A stretch of DNA of 64,000 nucleotides from Acholeplasma sp. (GTDB taxonomy: Bacteria; Bacillota_I; Bacilli_A; Acholeplasmatales; UBA5453). The stretch's first letter is position 1. Every line of letters begins with the position of its first letter. Positions 17,413 through 26,649 of this stretch are shown here, in pieces. Position numbers and translations under genes: made by a program. The DNA lies in the NCBI GenBank assembly GCA_012839355.1, contig DUNK01000013.1:1-64000 (forward strand), read 5' to 3'. The notes under the pieces were generated by a model. That model did not search any database, was not told where the DNA came from, and saw nothing but the letters and a program-made list of their open reading frames with translations.

Positions 17413-18078
17413 ATGGGTAACCAATTAGACGAATTAACTGGACCAGTAAATGAACAGGGAAGAGACGTTAATGTCATTCATAAGCAGATTAGAGTAGAAG
17501 TAGGAGTTGGATCTTTAATATTTGAAATATTCTTATGGATCTTTATTATTCCAGGCTTAATCTTCTTATATAAGAAAGTTAAAGCTAGAGACTATTTCAA
17601 TAAACTTGAACAAAAACTTCAACATAATGCTTCACAGATTGACAACTATCTTGAGCAACGTGTTGTTATTCTGGAAAATGTTGTTGGTTTAGTTAACAGA
17701 TCAACAAAATTAGACAAAGAAGTAATGACATCAGTTGCAGCTCTAAGAGGTGGCGGTAAGGTTGTTAGCGATGAAGATAGAAATAATGTCGCTGAACAAG
17801 TTGATTCAACATTTAATAGAATCAATGTTGCATTTGAAGCTTATCCTGAACTAAAGAGCCAAAATGTAATAGCAGACGCTATGCAACAAAATAGTTATCT
17901 CCAAAGAGAAATAACTGCTGCTAGAGAAGTTTACAACGACACAGTTAGACAGTGGAACCAAGATATCTTTACATGGCCAACTAAGAGAATTGTTGCAGCT
18001 AGACTTAAATATACTACAAGAATTCCATTTGCGACCGCTCAAGAGATTAAAGGAAGAGCTAGACAAGCATTCTTTTAA
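17413..18078 (+). CDS. lemA: LemA family membrane protein
   Basis: 221 aa. One transmembrane helix at about residues 35-55 (GSLIFEIFLWIFIIPGLIFLY) precedes a helical domain with the LemA features LEQRVVILENVVGLV and the AREVYNDTVRQWN segment, followed by a pro-rich FATAQE tail. LemA proteins form a helical bundle; their molecular job is unclear. It is co-transcribed with the 617-aa protein and ends at a strong terminator. Confidence 0.88.
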   Translation: MGNQLDELTGPVNEQGRDVNVIHKQIRVEVGVGSLIFEIFLWIFIIPGLIFLYKKVKARDYFNKLEQKLQHNASQIDNYLEQRVVILENVVGLVNRSTKLDKEVMTSVAALRGGGKVVSDEDRNNVAEQVDSTFNRINVAFEAYPELKSQNVIADAMQQNSYLQREITAAREVYNDTVRQWNQDIFTWPTKRIVAARLKYTTRIPFATAQEIKGRARQAFF

Positions 18079-18106
18079 TAGATAAAAGATATATCCACAA
18101 AAAATT

Positions 18107-18135
18107 AAATACCCCATCTGTGGGGTATTTTTTTT
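18107..18135 (+). terminator. lemA terminator
   Basis: AAATACCCCA pairs with TGGGGTATTT around a 4-nt loop, followed by TTTTT. Confidence 0.9.
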
Positions 18136-18140
18136 GCATA

Positions 18141-18167
18141 AAAAAAGCACAACAATTGATGTGCTTT
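18141..18167 (-). terminator. terminator of the GNAT gene
   Basis: On the minus strand AAAGCACA pairs with TGTGCTTT, then a T run. It overlaps the stop of the GNAT gene by two bases and lies back to back with the lemA terminator. Confidence 0.8.
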
Positions 18168-18630
18168 AATCTCTTTCTATTAATCGTTTGTAGACGTTTT
18201 TGCTGTTTTCAATTGGAACAGCGTTACATTTTTGTTTGTAAAACTCAAGGGCGCCTCTTACTCCGCCAATGATAGCGTAACTATAACCGTCATATAACAT
18301 CGCTTCTAAACAGTGCATTAAAAGTGCCGTACCGATGCCCTTACCTCTGTGTTCTTCTAGTACACCTGTTGGACCGAAGAAACCTTTTGCTGTTGCGTCA
18401 TAACATGCAAAACCAACGAGTTGTTTATCGATTACTGCGATATAACAAGTTGGATGGGGTTTATAAAGGGCAGCTTTAATTTCACTCGCCCAAGAAACAT
18501 TAAAGTTTTCAGCAACAAACTTAACGATTTTATCGATGTTTGGAGAGAGTGCTCTTTTAATAGCGGCACCACATTCCTTTTTTGAAAAATCAATAGTATA
18601 TAAATCTACTAATAAGTCATAAGATTCCAT
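18166..18630 (-). CDS. GNAT family N-acetyltransferase
   Basis: 154 aa acetyl-CoA-dependent acetyltransferase. Motif A, the acetyl-CoA pyrophosphate loop, is EEHRGKGIGTALLMHCLEAM (about residues 92-111). The rest matches the fold: strand CYIAVIDKQLVGFACYD before it and a C-terminal GALEFYKQKCNA. The substrate cannot be told. Good GGAGG before ATG and its own promoter and terminator, so it is a single-gene unit. Confidence 0.85.
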   Translation of the reverse strand: MESYDLLVDLYTIDFSKKECGAAIKRALSPNIDKIVKFVAENFNVSWASEIKAALYKPHPTCYIAVIDKQLVGFACYDATAKGFFGPTGVLEEHRGKGIGTALLMHCLEAMLYDGYSYAIIGGVRGALEFYKQKCNAVPIENSKNVYKRLIERD

Positions 18631-18658
18631 AGAACCCTCCTAAATAATCATTAAACAT

Positions 18659-18667
18659 ATTATACCA
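18659..18667 (-). promoter_or_regulatory. extended -10 promoter of the GNAT gene
   Basis: TGGTATAAT on the minus strand, 28 nt before the start codon. Confidence 0.55.
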
Positions 18668-18774
18668 TGTATAAGTGAAATTGCAGTAATAAAAGTAAGT
18701 TTTATGTAAAAAACAAGTAAATCGAAATAAAAAGTATATACTTTAAATTATAATTGTTTTGAAGAGGTGTTAAA

Positions 18775-19707
18775 ATGATTAGAGTTAGAAATTTACATAA
18801 GACATATAAAAATGGAGTTAAAGCTGTTGATGGCTTAAGTTTTAAAGTAAAAGAGGGCGAAATATTCGCTCTTTTAGGCCCTAATGGAAGTGGTAAATCA
18901 ACTACGATTAATATTTTGCTTTCGTTACTTACTTATGATGAAGGCGAAGTATTAGTTTTTGGTAGTGAAATGAAGCCTAGTAGTTATGATAAAAAGAAAG
19001 ATATCGGTTTAGTTAGTCAAGAGGTGGCAGTATTTAATGAATTAACTGTATATGAAAATACCGATTATTTTTGCAGTTTGTATATTTCTGATAAAGAAAA
19101 AAGAAAAGAACTGGTGATGAAGGCGCTAAAACTTGTGGGACTAGAAGATTATTTGAAGTTTAAACCTAAAAAGTTATCAGGCGGATTATTAAGAAGATTA
19201 CATATTGCTTGCGGGATTGCGCATGAACCGAAATTAATTATCTTTGATGAACCAACTGTTGGGATTGATCCACAGTCAAGAAACCATATCTTGGAAGGAA
19301 TTAAAACATTAAACAAAGAAGGTGCAACAATTATTTATACTTCTCATTATATGGAAGAAGTAGAAATGATTAGTGACTATGTTTTAATTATGGATCATGG
19401 TAAGGTCGTTGCGGAAGGAACTAAAGAAGAATTAAAAGATATGATTTCATTAGGTGAAACAATTACTGTTTCTGTACTAAATATTACAGATGAGTTTTTA
19501 AAAGAATTAAAGGGTTTAAAAGGCATTTTAGAAACAACAACAAATAAAGATAAGTTAACAATCAAAATTAAGAAAAACACAACTAAAATTAAAGATATTT
19601 TAGCGTTATTAGAAAAACATAAACTAGAGTATGATGAGTTTCATAGTTTAGCACCAACATTAAATGACGTCTTTTTAGAGTTAACAGGTAAGGAGTTAAG
19701 AGATTAA
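18775..19707 (+). CDS. ABC transporter ATP-binding protein
   Basis: 310 aa. Walker A GPNGSGKSTT (about 36-45), signature LSGGLLRRL, Walker B LIIFDEPTVGID and the switch His in YTSHY are all present, so it should be active. A C-terminal extension of about 80 residues after the ATPase core is typical of the ABC-2 (DrrA/NatA) exporter class. Its stop overlaps the start of the first permease by 1 nt. Substrate unknown: drug, lipid or ion export are all possible. Confidence 0.93.
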   Translation: MIRVRNLHKTYKNGVKAVDGLSFKVKEGEIFALLGPNGSGKSTTINILLSLLTYDEGEVLVFGSEMKPSSYDKKKDIGLVSQEVAVFNELTVYENTDYFCSLYISDKEKRKELVMKALKLVGLEDYLKFKPKKLSGGLLRRLHIACGIAHEPKLIIFDEPTVGIDPQSRNHILEGIKTLNKEGATIIYTSHYMEEVEMISDYVLIMDHGKVVAEGTKEELKDMISLGETITVSVLNITDEFLKELKGLKGILETTTNKDKLTIKIKKNTTKIKDILALLEKHKLEYDEFHSLAPTLNDVFLELTGKELRD

Positions 19708-20831
19708 TGATTAAACACTTATTTAAAATCACATTATCTGATAAGATATCAATTTTTTGGGTGTTATTGTTTCCAATTATTTTAGGAACATTTTTTATGT
19801 TTGCTTTTGAGGGACTTAAAAACAAAGATAATTTTACTAGTATTAAAGTTGCGTTTGTTGGGGATGTAGATAAATCTGAATCATCTTTGTATTCTATAAT
19901 GGAAGACTTGCCGTATGAATCTGAACAAAGTGAAGTAACAAATATGTTTTTGTTGTCTGAAGTAGCAACTAAAGAAGAAGCTGAACAACAATTAAACGAT
20001 AAAGAAATTAAAGGCTATATTTATAATGATGAATTATATATTTATAAAAACGGAATGAGTGAAACAGTTATTAAAACAGTTATGGAAATTTACTATAAAG
20101 CATTCGATCAAGCAACCGCCCTAGTGGAAAACACGGCGCTTACTTACCCTGAAGCTTTTGCGAGAGTGTTTAAGGAAAATAATCTTTTTGAAGAGACAGG
20201 CGAAAAGACTTCTTCACTACTAGAAAGTTATTACTATTCAGTTTTAGGAATGGCTATAATGCTCGCTTCATCATTCTCGCTTGTAGGGACAGCTTTCATT
20301 TTACCGAATCAAACAGAGATTGGTAAAAGGATTGCAATTAGTCCACAAAGCAAAATTAAAAAGTTGTTGCTAATTCTTTTTGTAAACTTTGTTATAATGA
20401 TGAGTATTTTTATTTTAATATTACTTTATTTTAAGTTTGTTGTAGGGATTCCTTTTCATTATCCAGTAAGAGTTATTATAATAACTTTTTTAGGAGCGTT
20501 ATTTGCCTTAGCGTTGGGATTTTCCGAAAACATCTTGATGTCTAAACTATCGTTTAATACGAAGGTAGGAATTAATACTACAATCGGTGTTTTTGGTGGG
20601 TTTTTAAGTGGAATGATGTTTCAGCCGATGAAGTATTTTACTGAAAAATATATACCGTTTTTAAAGTATATTAATCCAGTAAATTTAATTACTGATGGGC
20701 TATTAAGTATTGAACAGTATGATCATCATATTAGATATTATATTAATTTAGGATGTTTAGCGTTATTTACTATTATTTTAATAACGCTTAGTGCATTAAA
20801 GTTTAGGAGGGAAAAATATGAGAGTCTTTAA
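19707..20831 (+). CDS. ABC-2 type transporter permease, first subunit
   Basis: 374 aa with the ABC-2 layout: one helix near the N-terminus (about 12-30), a soluble external domain of about 130 residues, then five C-terminal helices (from about residue 180). It overlaps the ATPase gene by 1 nt and the second permease by 14 nt, so the three are tightly coupled. The two permeases resemble one another in outline and likely form a heterodimer with an ATPase homodimer. Confidence 0.85.
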   Translation: MIKHLFKITLSDKISIFWVLLFPIILGTFFMFAFEGLKNKDNFTSIKVAFVGDVDKSESSLYSIMEDLPYESEQSEVTNMFLLSEVATKEEAEQQLNDKEIKGYIYNDELYIYKNGMSETVIKTVMEIYYKAFDQATALVENTALTYPEAFARVFKENNLFEETGEKTSSLLESYYYSVLGMAIMLASSFSLVGTAFILPNQTEIGKRIAISPQSKIKKLLLILFVNFVIMMSIFILILLYFKFVVGIPFHYPVRVIIITFLGALFALALGFSENILMSKLSFNTKVGINTTIGVFGGFLSGMMFQPMKYFTEKYIPFLKYINPVNLITDGLLSIEQYDHHIRYYINLGCLALFTIILITLSALKFRREKYESL

Positions 20832-21957
20832 ACTATTTTTACGCCTATCTAAAGAAAATAAGGCAGGCATTATAATGACTTTACTATTAACAGCACTTAT
20901 GATTGTTTTATTTTACGCTCTCCCTAGAGAACAACAAGCAGGTTATGCTGCACAAAAAATAAGAGTTTCATATCATATTGAAAACGAATCTCCTTTAACT
21001 GATAATTTAAAAGAGTATTTGTCTAATTATGTTTATGAAAGCAAATTAAGCCTTGACGAGATAGAAGATGCACACTATTTCCAAATAGTTACTTTATCAA
21101 TTATTATTGAAGGTAATTTAAGTGAAGATTTAAAAAACGATAATGCGAAGATTGAATTATACTCTAAAAATGCAGAAGAATTTATTAATGCGGCCGTCAT
21201 AACAGAGTTATACAATTATTTGAATCTTTATCAAGCCTTTATTGAAAACGGGATAATTGAAAGTGAGGCAATTGAACTCACTAATGAAACATTAACCAAC
21301 AGCCATGTTGAAACACATCTTGTTCAACAAACTCAAGATTTTAAAGTGATTGCTTTTAGGGCGATGAATTATCTAAGTTACATAGTAATTCTTATTGGTT
21401 TAACGATAGTAGTTCCAATAATGATTAAAATGAAGGAAGAAAAAGTTTTAAAAAGAACTTTAGTTAGTCCATATAAAAGAAAGAAATACTATTTAGAATT
21501 ATACTTAGGAGCAATATTATATACTATTATAGCTTCATTTATTATATTTTTGTTAGTGACAGTACTATTTAGGGATATGTTAACAGTAAAAGAAATATTA
21601 TTGTACGCCCTTAATATGCTTATGTATACACTACCAATAATAGCGATTAGTGTATTTACAGGAGTATTATCAAAAAAAGAAACAATAAGTTCAATTGTTT
21701 CGAATGTCTTTGGTCTTGGTCAATCGTTTTTAGTTGGAGTGTTTATTGGAAGAGAATATTTAGATCCAAGTATGAAGGTTATCGGTAGATTATTACCAGG
21801 CAATTATTTAGTTAACGCAAATGAATTTATTAGAGATGGAACATATACAGTAAACAATTTAATGGGAGAATATTTAATGTTAATCTTGTTTGCGGCAATA
21901 TTTGTTGGACTATTAATAGTTATTAACATTTATAAGAAGCATAAAAGAGTTGTGTAG
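20818..21957 (+). CDS. ABC-2 type transporter permease, second subunit
   Basis: 379 aa, same plan as the first permease: N-terminal helix (about 17-33), external domain, then five or six helices from about residue 180 onward, ending in a basic tail. AGGAGG (within the end of the preceding gene) precedes the ATG. It is the last gene of the exporter operon and is followed by a strong terminator. Confidence 0.85.
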   Translation: MRVFKLFLRLSKENKAGIIMTLLLTALMIVLFYALPREQQAGYAAQKIRVSYHIENESPLTDNLKEYLSNYVYESKLSLDEIEDAHYFQIVTLSIIIEGNLSEDLKNDNAKIELYSKNAEEFINAAVITELYNYLNLYQAFIENGIIESEAIELTNETLTNSHVETHLVQQTQDFKVIAFRAMNYLSYIVILIGLTIVVPIMIKMKEEKVLKRTLVSPYKRKKYYLELYLGAILYTIIASFIIFLLVTVLFRDMLTVKEILLYALNMLMYTLPIIAISVFTGVLSKKETISSIVSNVFGLGQSFLVGVFIGREYLDPSMKVIGRLLPGNYLVNANEFIRDGTYTVNNLMGEYLMLILFAAIFVGLLIVINIYKKHKRVV

Positions 21958-21991
21958 AAGTTTAAATATCAATAAATATTTAAAGAAATAG

Positions 21992-22021
21992 AGCGCGAAA
22001 TTAAATTCGCGCTATATTTTT
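21992..22021 (+). terminator. terminator of the ABC exporter operon
   Basis: AGCGCGAA pairs with TTCGCGCT around ATTAAA, followed by ATATTTTT. Confidence 0.85.
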
Positions 22022-22040
22022 AGATTAAAAGTATGATGAG

Positions 22041-22049
22041 TGTTATAAT
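22041..22049 (+). promoter_or_regulatory. extended -10 promoter of the S1-protein/pgi/tsa run
   Basis: TGTTATAAT lies 20 nt before the GTG start of the S1 gene. No clear -35. Confidence 0.5.
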
Positions 22050-22069
22050 ATTGTCAGTGGGTGATACTT

Positions 22070-22393
22070 GTGATAAAAAAAGGCGATATTATTTTAGTAG
22101 AGGTAACAGGTCTCGTAGATTATGGAGTATTTGTAAAAAAGGATGATTATGTAGGTTTAATCCATATTTCCGAAATATCAAATAGATTTGTAAAGGATAT
22201 TAATATGTTTGCCAAGGTTGGCGATTCAGTCAGCGTTTATGTGTTAGATGTTGATGAAGAAAAGAAGAAACTAACATTATCTTATAAAAGATGTGGAGCG
22301 AAAAAGAAAATAGTTGTTCCGAAGTCAGAGATAGGGTTTGATGGATTAAAAAAAGAATTACCAAAATGGATTAGTAATGCGAAAAAGAAATAA
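22070..22393 (+). CDS. S1-domain RNA-binding protein (YugI/GSP13-like)
   Basis: 107 aa made mostly of one S1 domain: GDIILVEVTGLVDYGVFVKKDDYVGLIHISEIS, then KVGDSVSVYVLDVDEEKKKLTLSYK. Such proteins bind RNA and associate with the 30S subunit. I use the GTG at 22070, with GGGTGAT 4-5 nt upstream as ribosome binding site; the track start at 22061 lies inside that site. B. subtilis also has yugI near its pgi gene. The same S1 domain type closes the Tex protein at 44.1-44.3 kb. Confidence 0.88.
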   Translation: MIKKGDIILVEVTGLVDYGVFVKKDDYVGLIHISEISNRFVKDINMFAKVGDSVSVYVLDVDEEKKKLTLSYKRCGAKKKIVVPKSEIGFDGLKKELPKWISNAKKK

Positions 22394-22408
22394 AAGGAGT
22401 GTATGAAT

Positions 22409-23716
22409 ATGATTAAAGTTAATGAAAAATATGCTTTGCCTTATATTAAGAAGCGTTATGCGACGAAAGAAGATGTAAAAAGAATACATAAAAGTATTCA
22501 TGAAAAAACAGGTAAGGGTAACGATTTTTTAGGTTGGGTTGATCAACCAAACAATATCGATTTAGAAGAGTTAAAAAGAATAAAAGAAGCGGCCGAGCTT
22601 ATACGACAACAATCAAAAGTTTTACTAGTAATTGGTATTGGCGGATCATATTTAGGAGCTAAGGCGGCGCTTGAGTTTTTAAAGACCCCTTTTAGAGAAA
22701 ACGAACTTGAGGTTATTTTTGCAGGTTATCATATAAGCGGCGCTTATACGAACGCTCTTGTTAATTATTTAAAAGATAAAGATTTTTCTATAAATGTTAT
22801 TTCTAAAAGCGGTACAACAACAGAATCAGCAATCGCTTTTAGAATCTTTAAAGATTTGTTGTATGAAAAATATGGTGAAAAAGAAGCTGATAAAAGAATC
22901 TTTGTAACAACAGATAAAGAAAAAGGAGCTTTAAAGATGCTTTCAAACGAAAAAGGTTATCCAACCTTTGTCGTACCAGATGATATTGGCGGAAGATATA
23001 GTGTTTTATCAGCTGTTGGTTTGCTGCCGATGGCTGCGGCTAATATCAACATAGATGAAGTGTTAGAAGGCGCTAAAAAAGCTTATCATGACTTATCTAA
23101 GGTTGATAATGAAGCGTATAAGTATGCATTATTAAGATATGATTTTTATATGAGTGGAACACCAATTGAAATGCTTATTAATTATGAACCGAGTTTATTA
23201 TATTTAAGCGAATGGTGGAAACAATTATTTGGTGAATCAGAAGGGAAAGATCATAAAGGCTTATTCGTCAGTAGTGCTTCGTTTTCAACTGATTTACACT
23301 CGCTTGGTCAAATGATTCAAGATGGGCCTAGAATTATGTTTGAGACAGTTTTAAAGATTAAAGAGACTGATGGTGATTATAAGATACCTTATGATGAAGA
23401 AGATTTAGATGGCTTAAACTATATAGCAGGTAAAACATTAACAGCTGTAAATGAAAAAGCATTTTTAGGAACGCTACTTGCCCATAATGCTGGTGGTGTT
23501 GGTAATATAATTATTGAGATTAATAAACAAGATGAATTTAACTTTGGTTATTTAGTATATTTCTTCTTCAAAGCGTGTGCGATGAGTGCATATTTATTAG
23601 ATGTGAATCCTTTTGACCAACCAGGAGTTGAATCATATAAAAAGAATATGTTTGCGTTATTAGGCAAGCCAGGATTTGAAGAGTTAAGGAAAGAATTAGA
23701 GAAGAAGTTAAAATAA
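22409..23716 (+). CDS. pgi: glucose-6-phosphate isomerase
   Basis: Interconverts glucose-6-P and fructose-6-P. Family motifs: [17 protein letters not shown], the SKSGTT phosphate-binding loop, [17 protein letters not shown] (PGI signature 1) and the [13 protein letters not shown] region with the catalytic base nearby. The length of about 435 aa is that of short Gram-positive Pgi. I prefer the ATG at 22409 (9 nt after GGAG) to the ATG at 22403, which is only 3 nt after it. Confidence 0.96.
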   Translation: MIKVNEKYALPYIKKRYATKEDVKRIHKSIHEKTGKGNDFLGWVDQPNNIDLEELKRIKEAAELIRQQSKVLLVIGIGGSYLGAKAALEFLKTPFRENELEVIFAGYHISGAYTNALVNYLKDKDFSINVISKSGTTTESAIAFRIFKDLLYEKYGEKEADKRIFVTTDKEKGALKMLSNEKGYPTFVVPDDIGGRYSVLSAVGLLPMAAANINIDEVLEGAKKAYHDLSKVDNEAYKYALLRYDFYMSGTPIEMLINYEPSLLYLSEWWKQLFGESEGKDHKGLFVSSASFSTDLHSLGQMIQDGPRIMFETVLKIKETDGDYKIPYDEEDLDGLNYIAGKTLTAVNEKAFLGTLLAHNAGGVGNIIIEINKQDEFNFGYLVYFFFKACAMSAYLLDVNPFDQPGVESYKKNMFALLGKPGFEELRKELEKKLK

Positions 23717-23731
23717 CTATCGGTGATTTAA

Positions 23732-24178
23732 GTGAAGGAAAAACTAACGAAAAGTGAAATAGAAACAATTAATTTAGGCTTTTCTTTTGGTAAGTTGTTA
23801 GAACCTGGAATGGTTCTCTTATTAACAGGTGATTTAGCAAGCGGCAAAACTACTTTTACTAAAGGAATTGGTAAAGCTTTAAACATTAAAGAGACTATTA
23901 ACAGTCCAAGCTATACAATAATGAAATCGTATCATGCAAACAATCAAGATTTTTATCATTTTGATTTTTATCGTTTAACTGAAGAAGGTGTAGATTTTGA
24001 CTTTGAAGATTATATTCATAGTTCAGCAATAACAGTTATTGAATGGCCCTTTAATGTTAAGTCTTTATTACCAAACGAATATATCTTAATTAACATAGAA
24101 ATAACAAACGATAATGAAAGAAAGTTTACCTTTAGTAGTGTCGGTGAACAATATGAAAAGGTGATTAACAAATTATGA
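23732..24178 (+). CDS. tsaE: tRNA t6A biosynthesis ATPase TsaE
   Basis: ATPase that recycles the TsaB-TsaD complex during threonylcarbamoyl-adenosine (t6A37) synthesis. Walker A is GDLASGKTTF (about residues 33-42) followed by SPSYTIMKSYH and HFDFYRL, all family hallmarks. GTG start after GGTGATTTAA. The stop overlaps the tsaB ATG by 4 nt. Confidence 0.94.
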   Translation: MKEKLTKSEIETINLGFSFGKLLEPGMVLLLTGDLASGKTTFTKGIGKALNIKETINSPSYTIMKSYHANNQDFYHFDFYRLTEEGVDFDFEDYIHSSAITVIEWPFNVKSLLPNEYILINIEITNDNERKFTFSSVGEQYEKVINKL

Positions 24179-24756
24179 AAAGATTATTGTTAGACTCTTC
24201 AACAAACCTCTTATATGTAGGTATAGCAGAAGATGAAAAATTAATAGATCAATTAACAAGAATTGGCAAGAATGACCACTCTAGACATTTTGTTGAGAAG
24301 GTTCATGAACTACTTAAAAGAAATAATATTTCTATTGGCGAAATAGAAGAGATTATTGTCGGTTTTGGGCCTGGTTCATATACTGGTTTAAGGGTGTGTG
24401 TAACAGTTAGTAAAGTTTTAGCATATACTAAAAATATTAAGCTTTCTGCAGTCTCAAGTTTATACTTTTTATCAAGCGGTATAGAAGGGAAAAAAGCACC
24501 GATGATTGATGCGAGAAACAACAATGTTTTTTGTGGGATTTATAACGGTAAAAAAACAATTTTAAAAGACGCGTTAAGAGACATTGAAACATTTAAAAAA
24601 GAGGCAGAAAAACACCAGGCTGAATTAGCGCTTTTAAGTGGCGAAAATTATAATGTTTCAGTAGCAGAAATTTTAAAGAAAAAAGAAGAAGTAAAAGATG
24701 TTCATAACTTCACCCCAAACTATTTAAGAAAGTCGCAAGCAGAGAGAAATTTATGA
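24175..24756 (+). CDS. tsaB: tRNA t6A biosynthesis protein TsaB
   Basis: Non-catalytic ASKHA-fold partner of TsaD. The family motif GFGPGSYTGLRV occurs at about residues 63-74, and the N-terminus LLLDSSTNLLYVGI is typical. 193 aa, slightly short for the family (about 220-230). Overlaps tsaE by 4 nt and rimI by 4 nt, so these genes are translationally coupled. Confidence 0.94.
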   Translation: MKRLLLDSSTNLLYVGIAEDEKLIDQLTRIGKNDHSRHFVEKVHELLKRNNISIGEIEEIIVGFGPGSYTGLRVCVTVSKVLAYTKNIKLSAVSSLYFLSSGIEGKKAPMIDARNNNVFCGIYNGKKTILKDALRDIETFKKEAEKHQAELALLSGENYNVSVAEILKKKEEVKDVHNFTPNYLRKSQAERNL

Positions 24757-25178
24757 TTAGATATGCAACTTTAAATGACTTAGATTTTATTTATGAATTA
24801 AGTAAGAAAACCTTTGAGACATCTTTTAGTAAGGAAACATTAAAAGAGTATATAGAAGCAAGAGAAACTTTTCATGTTTTTGTGAGTGAAGAAGATGAAC
24901 TAATAGGTTTTATTATTTTATGGGTTAGCGATATTTATTCACAGTTAATAGATGTAGTTGTTAATGAGAATTCTAGAGGTAAGGGATATGGAAAAAAACT
25001 CTTAGAGTTCGCTTTTAACTTTCTAACTAAAACAAGCGTAAAATCGCTTAGTTTGGAGGTTTCACAGAACAACAAGAATGCGATTAAACTATATGAAAGT
25101 GGTGGTTTTAGAAAAGAAAAAACACTTAAAAATTATTATAAAAATGCTGATGCACTTTTATATATAAAAGAGTTTTAA
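24753..25178 (+). CDS. rimI: ribosomal-protein-alanine N-acetyltransferase-like GNAT
   Basis: 141-aa GNAT enzyme in the position of rimI between tsaB and tsaD. Acetyl-CoA loop: NSRGKGYGKKLLEFAFNFL; C-terminal SLEVSQNNKNAIKLYESGGF is the RimI-like pattern (SLEVR.SN..A..LY...GF). RimI acetylates ribosomal protein S18 in E. coli; the substrate here is inferred by context. Confidence 0.88.
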   Translation: MIRYATLNDLDFIYELSKKTFETSFSKETLKEYIEARETFHVFVSEEDELIGFIILWVSDIYSQLIDVVVNENSRGKGYGKKLLEFAFNFLTKTSVKSLSLEVSQNNKNAIKLYESGGFRKEKTLKNYYKNADALLYIKEF

Positions 25179-25214
25179 AAGAGATTGTTTTTATTATTAG
25201 GAGATAGTTAGAAG

Positions 25215-26588
25215 ATGAAAAAAGCGTGGAGAGCTTTTGCGAATTTTTGGAAGGGAATATGGGAAATAGTTAAGTCAATGGGTAATTGGCGAGGAGTATT
25301 ATCTTTGTTGATTGTTTGGCTTATAATAAGTGGGTCAGGAATATTTGTTTTAGGATTCGTTTTTAACAACACTCTACTTAAAGGAATCGGTATCGCAATG
25401 TATGCTTTTTGGCTTGGGCCATTCACACCTTTAATCCCATTAAATATCGCTCTTGCGATGGTCGTGCAAAGGTTCGTTTTTTTAGATAAAAATGTCTCTT
25501 GGAAATCGATTAAAGAAAAGTTTAGAGGGGCCTTTAAAGAAGATAAAGAAATTATTAAAAAAGAAGAGTTTATAAAAGGTGAAAATGATATGCTAATTTT
25601 AGCAGTAGAAACGAGTTGTGACGAGACGAGTGTAAGTATTACTAGAAACGGTAAAGAAGTCTTAAGTAATATTGTCTTATCGCAAATAAAAATTCATCAA
25701 GAGTTTGGTGGTGTAGTACCAGAGGTGGCGAGTAGAAATCATGTATTAAATATTACTCGTGTTTTTGATAAAGCAATTAAAGAAGCGAATGTTAAAATTG
25801 ATGATATTGATTTAGTTGCGGTTACAAAAGGTCCAGGATTGATTGGCGCACTTTTAGTTGGCATAAACGCAGCGACCGCGTTTGCATTTGCCCATGATAA
25901 ACCACTAGTTGGTGTCAACCATTTAGCCGGTCATATTTATGCTGCCAATATTGAAAATGAGTTAAAGTTTCCATTGATTGCGTTAGTGGTTAGCGGAGGT
26001 CATACATCGTTAGTTTATATGGATGATCATATGAGTTTTAAAACTTTAGGAGAAACATTAGATGATGCTGTTGGAGAAGCATATGATAAGGTTAGCAGAA
26101 TGATGGGCGAAGGTTATCCTGGTGGACCGATTTTAGATAAATTAGCAAAAGAAGGTAAAGACATTTATAATTTACCAAGAGCATATTTAGATAAAAACGA
26201 TTATAAGTTTAGTTTTTCAGGTTTAAAGAGTGCGGTAAACAATTTAATTTACCACTCAAATCGTAAAGGAGAAACGATTAATAATAATGATTTAGCAGCA
26301 AGTTTTCAAGAAGCGGTAATTGATGTTTTAATTCATAAACTAAAAACAGTTATAGAAGAATATCCAGTTAAACAAATAGTAATTGCTGGTGGTGTTGCAG
26401 CCAATTCTAGACTCCGTGAAAGAGTTTATGAAGAAATTAAAGATATAGAAATAATAATGCCATCGTTAAAGTATTGTACGGATAATGCAGCGATGATTGG
26501 AATCGCAGCGTACTATACATACAAAAAAGAAGGAAGTTTAGAAAACTATCAATTAGGCGGTTATTCAACATTAAATTTAGATGAATAA
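25215..26588 (+). CDS. tsaD: membrane domain fused in frame to TsaD (tRNA t6A transferase)
   Basis: TsaD transfers threonylcarbamoyl to A37 of ANN-decoding tRNAs. From residue 126 (ATG at 25590) this is a complete Tsa[13 protein letters not shown], the metal-binding [27 protein letters not shown] and a C-terminal [12 protein letters not shown]. The first 125 residues form a separate unit with two membrane helices (about 27-52 and 58-83) and a charged tail. No stop separates the two parts. The internal ATG has its own AAAGGTGA 7 nt upstream, so a normal free TsaD can also be made. The upstream part has its own ribosome binding site (AGGAG). Confidence 0.9.
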   Translation: MKKAWRAFANFWKGIWEIVKSMGNWRGVLSLLIVWLIISGSGIFVLGFVFNNTLLKGIGIAMYAFWLGPFTPLIPLNIALAMVVQRFVFLDKNVSWKSIKEKFRGAFKEDKEIIKKEEFIKGENDMLILAVETSCDETSVSITRNGKEVLSNIVLSQIKIHQEFGGVVPEVASRNHVLNITRVFDKAIKEANVKIDDIDLVAVTKGPGLIGALLVGINAATAFAFAHDKPLVGVNHLAGHIYAANIENELKFPLIALVVSGGHTSLVYMDDHMSFKTLGETLDDAVGEAYDKVSRMMGEGYPGGPILDKLAKEGKDIYNLPRAYLDKNDYKFSFSGLKSAVNNLIYHSNRKGETINNNDLAASFQEAVIDVLIHKLKTVIEEYPVKQIVIAGGVAANSRLRERVYEEIKDIEIIMPSLKYCTDNAAMIGIAAYYTYKKEGSLENYQLGGYSTLNLDE

Positions 26589-26649
26589 ATATTTCACTTA
26601 AAAAGTGAAAAAGATAGATAGATGATATATAATATAAGCGGTGATAAAA

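Noticed and set aside
26600-26649. T-box or other riboswitch before glnS
   Set aside because: The leader is about 60 nt with one short hairpin; there is no T-box motif or specifier loop. The lysS leader is likewise too short.
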